NCBI GenBank assembly: GCA_035934555.1
Contig: DASYXT010000080.1
Span: 1-64,000 of the forward strand
Source: DASYXT01 sp035934555
GTDB taxonomy: Bacteria > Verrucomicrobiota > Verrucomicrobiia > Limisphaerales > UBA8199
Direction of reading: 5' to 3'
DNA: 64,000 nucleotides
A program made the position numbers and the translations under genes. Shown piece by piece: positions 1-8,468 of the stretch. Every line of letters begins with the position of its first letter. Positions within the stretch are counted from its first letter, which is position 1. The notes below the pieces were generated by a model. The model ran no database searches. It was not told where the DNA came from and was given only the letters and a program-made list of their open reading frames with translations.

Positions 1-25
1 AATGCTTGCGATGAAGCGACCCGGA

Positions 26-142
26 AAGCCGGATACGGGAAATCCGTTCGTCCGGTTTGATGAGGGGCGAAGTGGAACCACGGAACCGACAACTATGGTC
101 AGTTCAATCCGCCACGTTCCACTTCGCCTACTCTACCCCAAC
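26..142 (+). mobile_element. 3' end of a group II intron (domains V and VI)
   Basis: Bases 26-58 fold like a group II intron domain V. The lower stem AAGCCGGA (26-33) pairs with TCCGGTTT (51-58) and carries the AGC catalytic triad. Above it are a bulge, an ACGG/CCGT upper stem and a GAAA-type loop. Domain VI follows: GCGAAGTGGAAC (67-78) is a perfect complement of GTTCCACTTCGC (116-127), and GGGG near 64-67 can pair with CCCC at 136-139. The A at about 135 would suit the branch point, and the intron would end near CCCCAAC, at about 139-142. The intron-encoded reverse transcriptase and domains I-IV must lie left of the window. The exact 3' splice site is inferred. Confidence 0.72.
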
Positions 143-1176
143 GCCTCCTTGGCGGCCGGTCTCACGCGCGATCAGCGCTGGAGCCCGGGTGTGTCCGGCG
201 GCGACCATGCCACCGAATGGCCGGCAGGAGTTGAGGCGTTATTGCGGGCTCGTCTTAGCACCCGGCCAGCCTCCTCCTACAGTTTCGTCGCCAGTGAGGT
301 GCTGCGCCTGTGCGACTTCAAACTGGATCGAGCCCAAGTGCGCCGCTGGGCCATTCAGAACCGACTCGCCCAACCGGCTCGCCCGCAAAAGCCCCTCGCT
401 TCGGTTCGCCGTTGGCAACGCAGTCGGATCGGCGAGCTTTGGCAATTAGATGCCTCACCACACCGGTATTTTCCGAGTTCCCGCAGGCTCTGGCCCATGC
501 TCAACATGATCGATGATTGCAGCCGACTCTTCACCGGTTCCAAGCTCTACGAGCACGAAAACCTCATGGCCTACTTCGACTTCCTGCCGCAAGCCTTCCG
601 TGCCTACGGCTTGCCGCTGCTGCTTTATGTCGATTACCACAGCCTCTTCTTTAGCAGCACGCCCGATGCGCTCACCACCCTGGGAGAGGCGCTCAGGTTT
701 TATGGCATCACTTCCGCTACGCGCCCACCCCGCAGGCCAAAGGCAAAATTGAGCGGGACCATCAGTTCTGGCAAAATCGCCTGCCAGCCTATTTCGCCGC
801 CGAGCAAATCAAAACCCTAGAAGCCGCCAATCCACACATTGATGAGTTGCGTCAACACCACAATGCTAAAGAGCTCCACCGTGAAATAAAAATGCCGCCC
901 CGCCAGGCCTGGGACCTGGCCCTCAAGCAAAATCGCTCGGCCCTCCGCACGGTTCCTAACTGTCCGTGGTGGCCTTACGTCTGGAGCCTCCGCACTTCGG
1001 TGCGCGTCAGCCCTCAAGGACGGGTCCCCGTTGGAACCCAAACGTTTCCGGTTGCCGCCAAGCCAGGCTCTCGCGTCGTGCTCTGCCACCATCCCTCAGG
1101 ACATCAATCCGTCATTGCCCACCACCCAAAGCCCGCCACCCAACCCATCCTACTTTTTACCAATCTCCCTAAATAA
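143..1176 (+). pseudogene. frameshifted DDE (rve-type) IS transposase
   Basis: This is a degraded insertion-sequence transposase with an integrase-core fold. Reading frame 2 gives an HTH-like stretch, then LWQLDAS with the first catalytic Asp (codon 449), NMIDDCSR, and YVDYHS with the second Asp (codon 632). Frame 2 stops making sense at about 705-712. The conserved continuation APTPQAKGKIERDHQFWQ, with the catalytic Glu at codon 751, is in frame 1 and runs to a stop at 1176. One frameshift therefore separates D, D from E, and the product should be inactive unless frameshifting is programmed; I see no obvious slippery run there. The 5' part abuts the group II intron end, so the true start is missing. 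The family resembles IS481/ISNCY-like elements but was not resolved further. Confidence 0.75.
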
Positions 1177-1211
1177 GCCAAAATCCCTCAGTCCGGTTTT
1201 GCTGACACGCT

Positions 1212-1263
1212 GTCCTCTTTTGAAAACTACAAACCCCGTTTTTGTCCAGTTTTGAAAACTACA
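1212..1263. repeat. two direct repeats GTCC-NN-TTTTGAAAACTACA
   Basis: Copies at 1212-1231 and 1244-1263 match at 18 of 20 positions and start 32 bp apart, about three helical turns. They lie just after the transposase relic and before the sigma factor gene. They may be transposase-binding sites at the right end of the insertion sequence, or regulatory sites for the sigma gene. The sequence does not decide between these. Confidence 0.5.
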
Positions 1264-1321
1264 CGACAGTCTAGTCGTTTTGGCTTGCTGTGGCGTCCAC
1301 CTGAGCGCAAGGTCGGGCAGG

Positions 1322-2068
1322 ATGGGGCGGGAAACGAGAGATGCCCCGGGCGCGGTGGGTCAGCCGGTGTTTGCCACTACGCATTGGAGCGTTGTCCTGG
1401 CCGCGGCGGAACAAGAAAGCCCGGAAGCCGCTGCGGCTTTGGAACAGCTTTGCCTCACGTACTGGCGTCCCCTTTACGTTTATGTCCGGCGTCGCGGCTA
1501 TGGACCGGAAGAGGCGCAGGATTTAACCCAGGAATTTTTCGCCGAGTTTCTCAGCAAGGGCAGGTTCGATTTGGCAGACCCGACCCGGGGCCGCTTCCGA
1601 ACGTTTTTGCTTAAATCACTGCAACATTTTCTCGCTGACGAATGGAAAAAGGCCCATCGGATCAAGCGCGGCGGAGGCAATCTGCCCATCCCACTCGACG
1701 CTCAAGCAGCGGAGGAGCGTTATTGTATGGAATTGGCGGAGACCATGACACCTGAGCGAGCTTACGAACGGCGCTGGGCTATGACTTTGCTTGAGGAGGT
1801 GTTGGCCGAGATGAGGCGGGATTATGCTCAGGCCGGTAAATCCCTTCAGTTTGCGGCCCTGCAGGAGTTTCTCTGGGGAATCGATGAGTCCAATTCGTAT
1901 GCTCGAGTGGCAGCGGAGCTGCACATCAGTGAAGGGGCCGCGCGGGTGGCGGTCCATCGTCTGCGCGAACAGTACCGGCAGCGTTTGCGTGCCCAGGTGG
2001 CGCAGATCGTGAGCGAGCCGAGCGAAATTGACGAGGAATTGCGGTATTTGATTGAAGCGGTGAGTTGA
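1322..2068 (+). CDS. ECF-type RNA polymerase sigma factor
   Basis: This encodes an alternative sigma factor of 248 residues. Region 2 covers roughly residues 25-105, with YWRPLYVYVRRRGY, EEAQDLTQEFF and a W/K/R-rich end. Region 4 is a C-terminal helix-turn-helix, YARVAAELHISEGAARVAVH. The ATG at 1322 is chosen over an in-frame TTG at 1280 because the extra residues are not sigma-like. No anti-sigma factor gene adjoins it. A kinase gene lies two genes downstream, as is common for planctomycete and verrucomicrobial ECF groups. An identical bipartite motif precedes both secreted-protein genes at 2194 and 6894, so these are the likely targets (inference). I do not see that motif in front of the sigma gene itself. 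Confidence 0.9.
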   Translation: MGRETRDAPGAVGQPVFATTHWSVVLAAAEQESPEAAAALEQLCLTYWRPLYVYVRRRGYGPEEAQDLTQEFFAEFLSKGRFDLADPTRGRFRTFLLKSLQHFLADEWKKAHRIKRGGGNLPIPLDAQAAEERYCMELAETMTPERAYERRWAMTLLEEVLAEMRRDYAQAGKSLQFAALQEFLWGIDESNSYARVAAELHISEGAARVAVHRLREQYRQRLRAQVAQIVSEPSEIDEELRYLIEAVS

Positions 2069-2090
2069 GCGGTCGGTTTCAGCCCTCGCA

Positions 2091-2120
2091 TGTAACATCC
2101 GCCGGGAATTGTCGTAGAAG
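2091..2120 (+). promoter_or_regulatory. putative ECF sigma promoter, copy 1
   Basis: TGTAACAT (2091-2098), 13 unrelated bases, then TCGTAGAAG (2112-2120). The same two blocks with the same spacing recur at 6799-6828, in front of the paralogous gene, while the bases between them differ. This fits a -35 (TGTAAC) and -10 (CGTAGAAG) pair separated by 16 bp. The motif ends 73 bp before the start codon at 2194 and is read in the same direction. Confidence 0.65.
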
Positions 2121-2193
2121 CCGGATGAACAGGCAAAACCAATAACAACGGCCGAGTTCAGATTGGCTGAGATTGCAGCCAAAAATCAAATCC

Positions 2194-3519
2194 ATGAATA
2201 CTGCACGAAGAACGCTTCTTGTAATCCCGATCCTGCTGGCGGCTCTGTCAACGCAAGCTGATACCAGCTTTACCGCAACGAACTGGATGGCAGCTGTACC
2301 CGTGCCGGGGATCGGGTGCACCAACGCCGCTGGCCAGGTGTATCTCAAAGGTAACGTCCATGTCCTGCGCATCGTATCCACCAACGTGCAAATAGCCGGC
2401 CGGTTGACGGCCTGGATGGATTTGGCGAATCAGACCAACGGCACGGCCATTTTTGTCGGTCCGGCCTATTCCGAAGTGGGCACCTGGGCCGGGACCCAAT
2501 TCAATCCCAGCGGGGGCGTGTGGGACCTGAAGTACACGGGTCTGGCCCAGGCCGATGGCAGCGACGTGATCCACATGGTGGGATACGGGATCGGCGGCGC
2601 AATCGACAGGTTGCAGATCGAGCTGACGGCCACCAAGGGGCTAGGTTTGCCTTTTGATCCGGCGGTTCCATACTTCGCCGCGGGCATCGTCAAGCCCGCT
2701 CCAGTGGACAGCACAATCGTTCTGGACAATTTCAACGACGGAATACAGGATCCCCGATGGATTCCGTGGTCCACTGGCACACCCCAGCTATCCGAGGCCA
2801 ATGGTCAGTTCACCGTCCGCGGACTATGGAGCCGGCGAGCAGACCAACTGCTCGACCATTCCGGGGGCTACTTCAATACAAACTGGAGCATCGCCGACGG
2901 GCAGACCATGGAATGGCGCGCAGACGTCGTGAGCATGAACCAGGACGCAGCGGGGGTGGGGCTTGGCGTGGGGACAAGCAATACACGCTATTACATGCTC
3001 GGCTTGGCACGTCAGAGTATCAACTTGTACCGGTTTACTGCAAACAACGGCCGTTTCGAACCGCTGCTGAACGACCCGGTTACGGTCAAGCAGACTGGCA
3101 TCGTGCTCTCCTTCGCTTTGACCCGCCGTCAGTCGCAGGCCTCGATCACCGTAAGAGTTATAGACGGGGCGGCTCCCAACGACGTGCTTTATCAAACGAA
3201 CCTCCTGGACTCCGCACCCTATCTCGACGGCGACAACGTGGTGCTGGCGGTGGCCCCAGACCCCGAACTGCCGTCCTCAAATGCCGCAGTCACGTTCGAC
3301 AACCTCGTGCGGCGTGTTTACGAGATCCCATCGGTCGCCATCCAACGCGCTGTGCGGCTCCAATGGCCAGCCACCGGGACGAGCTATGTCGTCGAGGGGG
3401 CACGCTATGTGGAAGGACCGTATCTGCCAGTCCAGGACTCCAATTCGCCCGGCTTCGAACAGAGGATCTTCCCGCAGGACCATCTGATGGAGTACTTCCG
3501 GCTGCGGCAGGCTCCCTAA
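2194..3519 (+). CDS. exported protein, paralogue A of the sigma/kinase module
   Basis: The product has 441 residues and no function I can name. A signal peptide covers residues 1-22 (RRTLLVIPILLAALSTQAD, cut after QA). The first half contains a repeatable block ending MVGYGIGGAID. The middle part from VLDNFNDGIQDPRW to about residue 385 looks like a beta-sandwich of the concanavalin/LamG sort. The last 60 residues (VRLQWPATGTSYVVEGA) resemble a C-terminal domain frequent in large verrucomicrobial exported proteins. The ATG at 2194 is preferred to 2173 because it puts RR directly before the hydrophobic core. It is about 55-60% identical by eye to the product of 6894-8216. It sits 14 bp before the kinase gene, probably in one operon with it. 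Confidence 0.8.
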   Translation: MNTARRTLLVIPILLAALSTQADTSFTATNWMAAVPVPGIGCTNAAGQVYLKGNVHVLRIVSTNVQIAGRLTAWMDLANQTNGTAIFVGPAYSEVGTWAGTQFNPSGGVWDLKYTGLAQADGSDVIHMVGYGIGGAIDRLQIELTATKGLGLPFDPAVPYFAAGIVKPAPVDSTIVLDNFNDGIQDPRWIPWSTGTPQLSEANGQFTVRGLWSRRADQLLDHSGGYFNTNWSIADGQTMEWRADVVSMNQDAAGVGLGVGTSNTRYYMLGLARQSINLYRFTANNGRFEPLLNDPVTVKQTGIVLSFALTRRQSQASITVRVIDGAAPNDVLYQTNLLDSAPYLDGDNVVLAVAPDPELPSSNAAVTFDNLVRRVYEIPSVAIQRAVRLQWPATGTSYVVEGARYVEGPYLPVQDSNSPGFEQRIFPQDHLMEYFRLRQAP

Positions 3520-3533
3520 TCGCCGCGGCGCAT

Positions 3534-6500
3534 ATGACACAGGAACTCCGAACCTGCCGCCGCTGCGAGGCGGTTTTGAAGGAATATGCCACCGGAGGAT
3601 TATGCCCGCGCTGTCTTTTGCGCGGGGGACTCGGGGAGGCTGACGCCCTTGGCTTCGATGCGGAGGCCCAAGCCGCGATGGTGCTGACGGGCCGGAGGTT
3701 TGGGGATTACGACCTGCTGGAGGAAATCGCCCATGGCGGGATGGGCGTGGTCTATAAAGCCCGGCAGCGCAGCCTGAATCGGGTAGTCGCCGTCAAGGTG
3801 CTGCTGGCCGGCCAGTTTGCCGAACCGAAGTTTGTCCAACGTTTCCGCGCCGAGGCGGAAGCGGCGGCGCGACTGCAGCATCCCAACATCGTGGCGATTC
3901 ACGAAATTGGTGAGCAGGAGGGTTACCAGTACTTCTCCATGGACTATGTTGAGGGAAAGAACCTGGCGCAGATCCGGCACGAATTGGGCACACCGGGGGT
4001 GAATTTCCAGCGGTGCGCGCTCTGGGTCAGGACCATGGCGGAGGCGGTACACTACGCTCACCAGCGGGGTATTATTCATCGTGACCTCAAGCCGGCCAAC
4101 ATACTGGTTGACGCGCAAGATCAGCCGCACATTACCGACTTTGGCCTGGCCAAGAGGTTCCTTGAGACCACGGACCTAACGGTGACCGGCCAGGTGCTAG
4201 GCTCGCCCAATTATCTGCCACCGGAGCAAGCCGCGGGCAAACCCGCCGGACCGGCGGGAGATGTTTATTCACTCGGGGCGATTCTCTACCACTTGCTGAC
4301 GGGTCGGCCTCCCTTCGAGGGCGAGACGTTGACGGGCGTATTGAAGCAGGTGCTGGAAGCCGAGCCAGTGTCCCCGAGGTTGCTGAATCCGAGCATTCCA
4401 CGAGACCTGGCGACGATGGCCCAGAAGTGCCTCGAAAAGGAACCCTCCCGGCGCTACGCGAGCGCACAGGCGCTGGCGGATGAACTGGGGCGCTTTCTAG
4501 CCGGTGAACCGATTCGGTCTCGGCCGGTTGGGGTAGTTGGCCAAGCCTGGAAATGGTGCCGACGGCAACCGGTGCGAGCGGGTTTGCTGGGCGCGTTGTT
4601 GTTGGTGTTGATCCTGGGGACCACTGGGATCGCCTGGCAATGGCGCCGAGCCGAACGAGAACGGGACATGGCCTTGCGCCATGCGTATGCCGGGGACATG
4701 AAAGTTGCGCTGCTTTCGTTGGAGGAGGGCAACCTGGGGGGCGCCCTTCGCTTGCTCAACAAGTACCGCCCGATGGGGAAAGCGGGAGGTGGAGACCGGA
4801 ACGCGCAAACCGACCTGCGCGGTTGGGAGTGGCGATATCTATGGGGGCTTTGCCGCAGTGATGAACGACTAAAGATCATCGAGCAACGGCAGCCGTTTGC
4901 CAATCTGGCTTTGTCCCCCGATGGCCAGGTTTTGGCGCTGCGCCAGGCGGAGGGGAACTTTGAACTTTGGGACTGGAAAGGCGGCCGGCACCTGGGCACG
5001 TTGACCAACCGCGGTTGGCCCAAAGCTATGGGCTTTTGCCCCGACGGCAAGCTCATCGCCTCGGCGAACCTGGACCCCCGTGGAAAACCCGTGGTGAGTT
5101 TCTGGGATCTGGCAACCCGGAAAATCGTGCGCGATCTGCCCCAGCCATTCGCCGTGACGTCGCTGGCGCTTTCCCCGGACGGAAAGCTCCTGTGCACCTA
5201 TCATTCCGACCAGTTCTGCCGCCTTTGGCATCTCCCGACTGGCGCCCTGATCACGAACTTCGTGGCGGGCGAAGCGATCAACTCGAACATGCGCATCTCG
5301 GTGTTCTCCAGTGATGGAAAAAGGCTTTTTTTGACACACTACTCTGGCCTTGAGCAGGCGGGCGAGCTGACAGGCATAGACCTGGAAACCGGCACCCGCT
5401 GGCACACCGCAGCAACGGAGCCAGGCAATTCCGTCACCGCGCTGGCCGTTTCACCCGACGGCCAACTGCTCGCCACCGGGAACGGGTACTCGGATGCGAG
5501 GATCTACCTTTGGGATGCCCGCACCGGCAGCCGCGTGGGAAGGCTGGAAGGGCACCACGGATGGATTACCAAGCTGGTCTTTTCCAGGGATGGCCAAACG
5601 CTGTACTCGGGCAGCGCCGACCAGAGCATCCGGGCCTGGAGCGTGCAGAACCAACGCGAAGTCCATCGCTGGCGGGGTCATACGGGTGTCGTGAGTGGGT
5701 TGGCATTGACGCCGGACGGTAAAGCCCTGCTGAGTTGTGCCAGGGATGGTTCAGCCCGTGCCTGGGATCCAGAGGGTCCTAAGCGGCCGCCGGAGTATGT
5801 GGCCTTGCCAGTACCAGTGGGACCCTACGGCTCGCCAATAACGCCAGACAGCCGGCGGCTGATCACTGCCTCCGCTTCAGCGCCGGTAACCATTTGGGAT
5901 ATGGCCACCGGGCGGGAGGTCGAGAGCATTAAGGCTTTGGGGACGAACCACCTCTGCGTGGCGCTTTCGCCGGACGAGCGCTGGTTGGCGGCAGGCAGTC
6001 GCGACGGCGTGGTCCAGGTTTGGGATTTCCGGGAACGACGCTGCGTGACCCGGTTCCCGGCCAGTTCGAACAGCCTGCCGGTCTATGGGCTCCAGTTCCT
6101 GGCGCCAAACAACACCCTGCTCTCGGCGGGTGTGATGCCGCACCAAGTGACCGAACTCCGTTGCTGGGAGGCGGGCACATGGCGTGAGTTACCTTTCGGA
6201 CCGGCCAGCGTGCGCCTTTGTATGGGCTGGGCGCAATCGCCCGATGGCCGGCGTCTCGCGCTCTCCTCCGAGGTGGGGCCTCTCGCGGTATGGAACTTCG
6301 CGCTTGGCCGGGTCGAACGCACGCTTGGGAATATTGGCGGCTTCGTTCCGGCCTTTTCGCCCGATGGCCGGTTGCTCGCGACCTCAGAAAGCCGTGCCCG
6401 GATTTGGGAAGTCGATTCAGGACGTGAGATTGCTGTCCTCGAACCACAGGTGAACGCGGTCATTTCAGTTGCCTTCTCGAAAGACGGTAAGCGGCTGGTA

Positions 6501-6734
6501 ACCGGCTCGGACGTCGGCGGAGACCTGCAGCCGGCCGTGGAGATCTGGGATTACGTGGCCCAGCGGAGCCTGCTGAGCTTGCGCATCCAGGGTCGTTTTA
6601 CCACCTGGCTGGGATTCTCACCGGACGGCAACACCCTTCTGACGTTGAGTTGGCACGGCCAGGCCGAGCTTTGGCACGCACCATCGTGGGCGGAAATCGA
6701 AGCAGCGGAAGAACCCGTGAAAGCTGACCGCTGA
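3534..6734 (+). CDS. membrane Ser/Thr protein kinase with C-terminal WD40 propeller(s)
   Basis: This is a 1066-residue receptor-like kinase. Residues 8-27 form a small zinc ribbon (CRRC...CPRC). The kinase domain covers about 58-325: glycine loop IAHGGMGVVYKA (65-76), catalytic-pair lysine K88 in VAVK, HRDLKPAN with D184 and N189, DFG at 202-204, and the P+1 area GSPNYLPPEQ. One membrane helix lies at about 348-368. The remaining ~650 residues carry many WD40 repeats (recurring LALSPDGQ...LWD / IWD units), enough for one or two propellers. The first glycine of the loop is Ala, the rest of the active site is intact, and the kinase is probably active. The start ATG at 3534 gives the zinc ribbon at the N-terminus; the upstream reading frame overlaps the previous gene and is spurious. 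The likely role is sensing or scaffolding upstream of the ECF sigma factor (inference). Confidence 0.93.
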   Translation: MTQELRTCRRCEAVLKEYATGGLCPRCLLRGGLGEADALGFDAEAQAAMVLTGRRFGDYDLLEEIAHGGMGVVYKARQRSLNRVVAVKVLLAGQFAEPKFVQRFRAEAEAAARLQHPNIVAIHEIGEQEGYQYFSMDYVEGKNLAQIRHELGTPGVNFQRCALWVRTMAEAVHYAHQRGIIHRDLKPANILVDAQDQPHITDFGLAKRFLETTDLTVTGQVLGSPNYLPPEQAAGKPAGPAGDVYSLGAILYHLLTGRPPFEGETLTGVLKQVLEAEPVSPRLLNPSIPRDLATMAQKCLEKEPSRRYASAQALADELGRFLAGEPIRSRPVGVVGQAWKWCRRQPVRAGLLGALLLVLILGTTGIAWQWRRAERERDMALRHAYAGDMKVALLSLEEGNLGGALRLLNKYRPMGKAGGGDRNAQTDLRGWEWRYLWGLCRSDERLKIIEQRQPFANLALSPDGQVLALRQAEGNFELWDWKGGRHLGTLTNRGWPKAMGFCPDGKLIASANLDPRGKPVVSFWDLATRKIVRDLPQPFAVTSLALSPDGKLLCTYHSDQFCRLWHLPTGALITNFVAGEAINSNMRISVFSSDGKRLFLTHYSGLEQAGELTGIDLETGTRWHTAATEPGNSVTALAVSPDGQLLATGNGYSDARIYLWDARTGSRVGRLEGHHGWITKLVFSRDGQTLYSGSADQSIRAWSVQNQREVHRWRGHTGVVSGLALTPDGKALLSCARDGSARAWDPEGPKRPPEYVALPVPVGPYGSPITPDSRRLITASASAPVTIWDMATGREVESIKALGTNHLCVALSPDERWLAAGSRDGVVQVWDFRERRCVTRFPASSNSLPVYGLQFLAPNNTLLSAGVMPHQVTELRCWEAGTWRELPFGPASVRLCMGWAQSPDGRRLALSSEVGPLAVWNFALGRVERTLGNIGGFVPAFSPDGRLLATSESRARIWEVDSGREIAVLEPQVNAVISVAFSKDGKRLVTGSDVGGDLQPAVEIWDYVAQRSLLSLRIQGRFTTWLGFSPDGNTLLTLSWHGQAELWHAPSWAEIEAAEEPVKADR

Positions 6735-6798
6735 GAACCACGGACATAGGAATGAGGAAATGGTCGTATTGACTCTTTTGATCTCGCCCGGATGGGTT

Positions 6799-6828
6799 TG
6801 TAACATTCCTTCCAAGAAATCGTAGAAG
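6799..6828 (+). promoter_or_regulatory. putative ECF sigma promoter, copy 2
   Basis: TGTAACAT (6799-6806), 13 bases, then TCGTAGAAG (6820-6828): the same blocks and spacing as at 2091-2120. It ends 65 bp before the start codon at 6894. Spacer bases differ between the copies, while the two blocks are identical. Confidence 0.65.
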
Positions 6829-6893
6829 GGGATAACCGGCGGAACCAGCAAATTATGTGGTGATGCCCGGCGTGAATCGAAAGGCAAAAGAAT

Positions 6894-8216
6894 ATGAACC
6901 ATTTGCGAAGAACCCTCCTTGTTGTTCCGATGCTGGTAGCGGCGCTCCCCGCTGGGGCCGATACGAGCTTCACGACTACCAACTGGGTCGCTGGTGTGCC
7001 CGTGATGGGCGCTTTGTGCACCAACGCCTCCAGCCAAGCCCATTGGAAGGGCAATGTTCACGTCCGTCGGGTGGTGTGCGCCGATCCGCGAATAGCGGGC
7101 CGGTTGACCGCCTGGATGGACATGGCTTTCCAGGCCAATGGCACGGCCACTTTCGCCGGGCCGGCGCTTGGTGAGGTGGGAACCTGGGATGGCAGCAATT
7201 TCCTGCCCGGCGATGGCGTGTGGCAGTTGAGGTATAACGGCGTTGCCCAAGCCGATGGCAGCGATCAGGTTCGCATGGTCGGCTACGGTATCGGCGGGGA
7301 GATCGGCGGGCTACGCGTTGATATCTCCGCCACCAAAGGCCCGGGTGCCCCCTTCGATCCGGCCATCCCGTATGTCTCGTCCGGGACAATCACGCCGGCA
7401 CCGATGGACACCCGCGTCGTGCTGGACGATTTCAACAATGGGATCATCGACAATCACTGGGTGCTGTGGTGTTCGGGGCAGGGATCCTGGGACGAGTCCA
7501 ATGGCCAGCTCACGGTTACGGGTGCCTGGAATAGACCAGCCAACCAATACATCGACCATGCCGGGGCTTACTGGCTGCAGAACTGGAGTGTAACGAACGG
7601 CCAGACTAGGGAATGGAGAGTGGAAGTCGTCAGCCTGAACCAAGATGCCTCCGGCGTGGGATTTTCCGTCGGCACTAGTAACCAACGCTTTTACAGTGCG
7701 GGCCTGTCTAGCGACCGCATCGGTGTGGATCGTTGGATGGCGCCGGGGACGACCACGCCGCTTTTTAGTGACCCAGTTGCTCTGCGCCAGACTAACATCA
7801 TCTTTTCGTTTGCTTTGACTCGCCGGCAATCCCAAGCCTGGGTGACCATCCGGGTCCTGGATCGCGCCAATCCGGATTCTGTGCTTTACCAAAGAAGCTT
7901 TGTGGATACAGCCCCTTATTTGAACGGCGACGAGCTGGCCCTGGCTGTGCGGGCCAAACCAGAATTGCTCCACCCAACTGCCAGCGCCACATTTGACAAC
8001 TTCCAGTTGCTTATGTACGAAGTGCCACAGCTCAGCATTGCTTCCGCCGTGCGAATCCTCTGGCCTGCGACTGGGATGAACTTTGGAGTCGAAGGCGCGC
8101 CGACACCCCAAGGACCCTGGGAGCCGATCGAAGTTTCTGTGCCGCCCGGCTTCGAGCAAATATATGTCCCACAGGACTCAGGGGCGAAGTTCTTCCATGG
8201 CGTTGCAGTGCCGTGA
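6894..8216 (+). CDS. exported protein, paralogue B of the sigma/kinase module
   Basis: The product has 440 residues and is collinear with the product of 2194-3519. It has the same signal peptide type (RRTLLVVPMLVAALPAGAD), the same ADTSF mature N-terminus, the MVGYGIGGEIGGL block, a VLDDFNNGIIDNHWV beta-sandwich segment and the C-terminal VRILWPATGMNFGVEGA domain. It has its own predicted ECF promoter and follows the kinase gene after a 159-bp gap, so it is probably a separate transcript under the same control. The pair looks like a local duplication on either side of the kinase gene. The molecular function is unknown. An extracytoplasmic ligand, carbohydrate-binding protein or stress-induced envelope protein are all possible. 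Confidence 0.78.
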   Translation: MNHLRRTLLVVPMLVAALPAGADTSFTTTNWVAGVPVMGALCTNASSQAHWKGNVHVRRVVCADPRIAGRLTAWMDMAFQANGTATFAGPALGEVGTWDGSNFLPGDGVWQLRYNGVAQADGSDQVRMVGYGIGGEIGGLRVDISATKGPGAPFDPAIPYVSSGTITPAPMDTRVVLDDFNNGIIDNHWVLWCSGQGSWDESNGQLTVTGAWNRPANQYIDHAGAYWLQNWSVTNGQTREWRVEVVSLNQDASGVGFSVGTSNQRFYSAGLSSDRIGVDRWMAPGTTTPLFSDPVALRQTNIIFSFALTRRQSQAWVTIRVLDRANPDSVLYQRSFVDTAPYLNGDELALAVRAKPELLHPTASATFDNFQLLMYEVPQLSIASAVRILWPATGMNFGVEGAPTPQGPWEPIEVSVPPGFEQIYVPQDSGAKFFHGVAVP

Positions 8217-8468
8217 AATTATGCGGCGACCGATCTTAGTCGCTTGTCGCGTTAATCCGTTAATCCGCGGGAAAGAAGCGGAGAAGCGGCGGGAAAGAAG
8301 CGGGGTCAAATCTCAACTTTTGATATTTCTGGCACTCCAACTGCCCATTTCCCTCTGCCTCGCGGCACGCCCGAGGGAGGCCTGAAAGTCTGAACCAGAA
8401 TCCGAACCGGCCTTCTTGGCTGACCCAGCGCCCGGGGACAATCTCATCCCTTTGCTCGGCCCCGCTTC
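8217..8468. other. non-coding stretch, no gene seen
   Basis: It contains short direct repeats (GGGAAAGAAGCGG appears twice near 8270-8306; TTAATCCG twice near 8250-8266) and a stretch around 8303-8340 that reads like fragments left by mobile DNA. No ORF with recognisable protein content and no convincing terminator was found. Confidence 0.4.

Noticed and set aside
2..142. Protein-coding start of the transposase in the first 140 bases
   Set aside because: The frame runs through group II intron domains V and VI, so translation there is meaningless.
2757..3533. N-terminal extension of the kinase frame
   Set aside because: The frame is open by chance across the previous gene; the kinase starts at the ATG at 3534 with a zinc ribbon.
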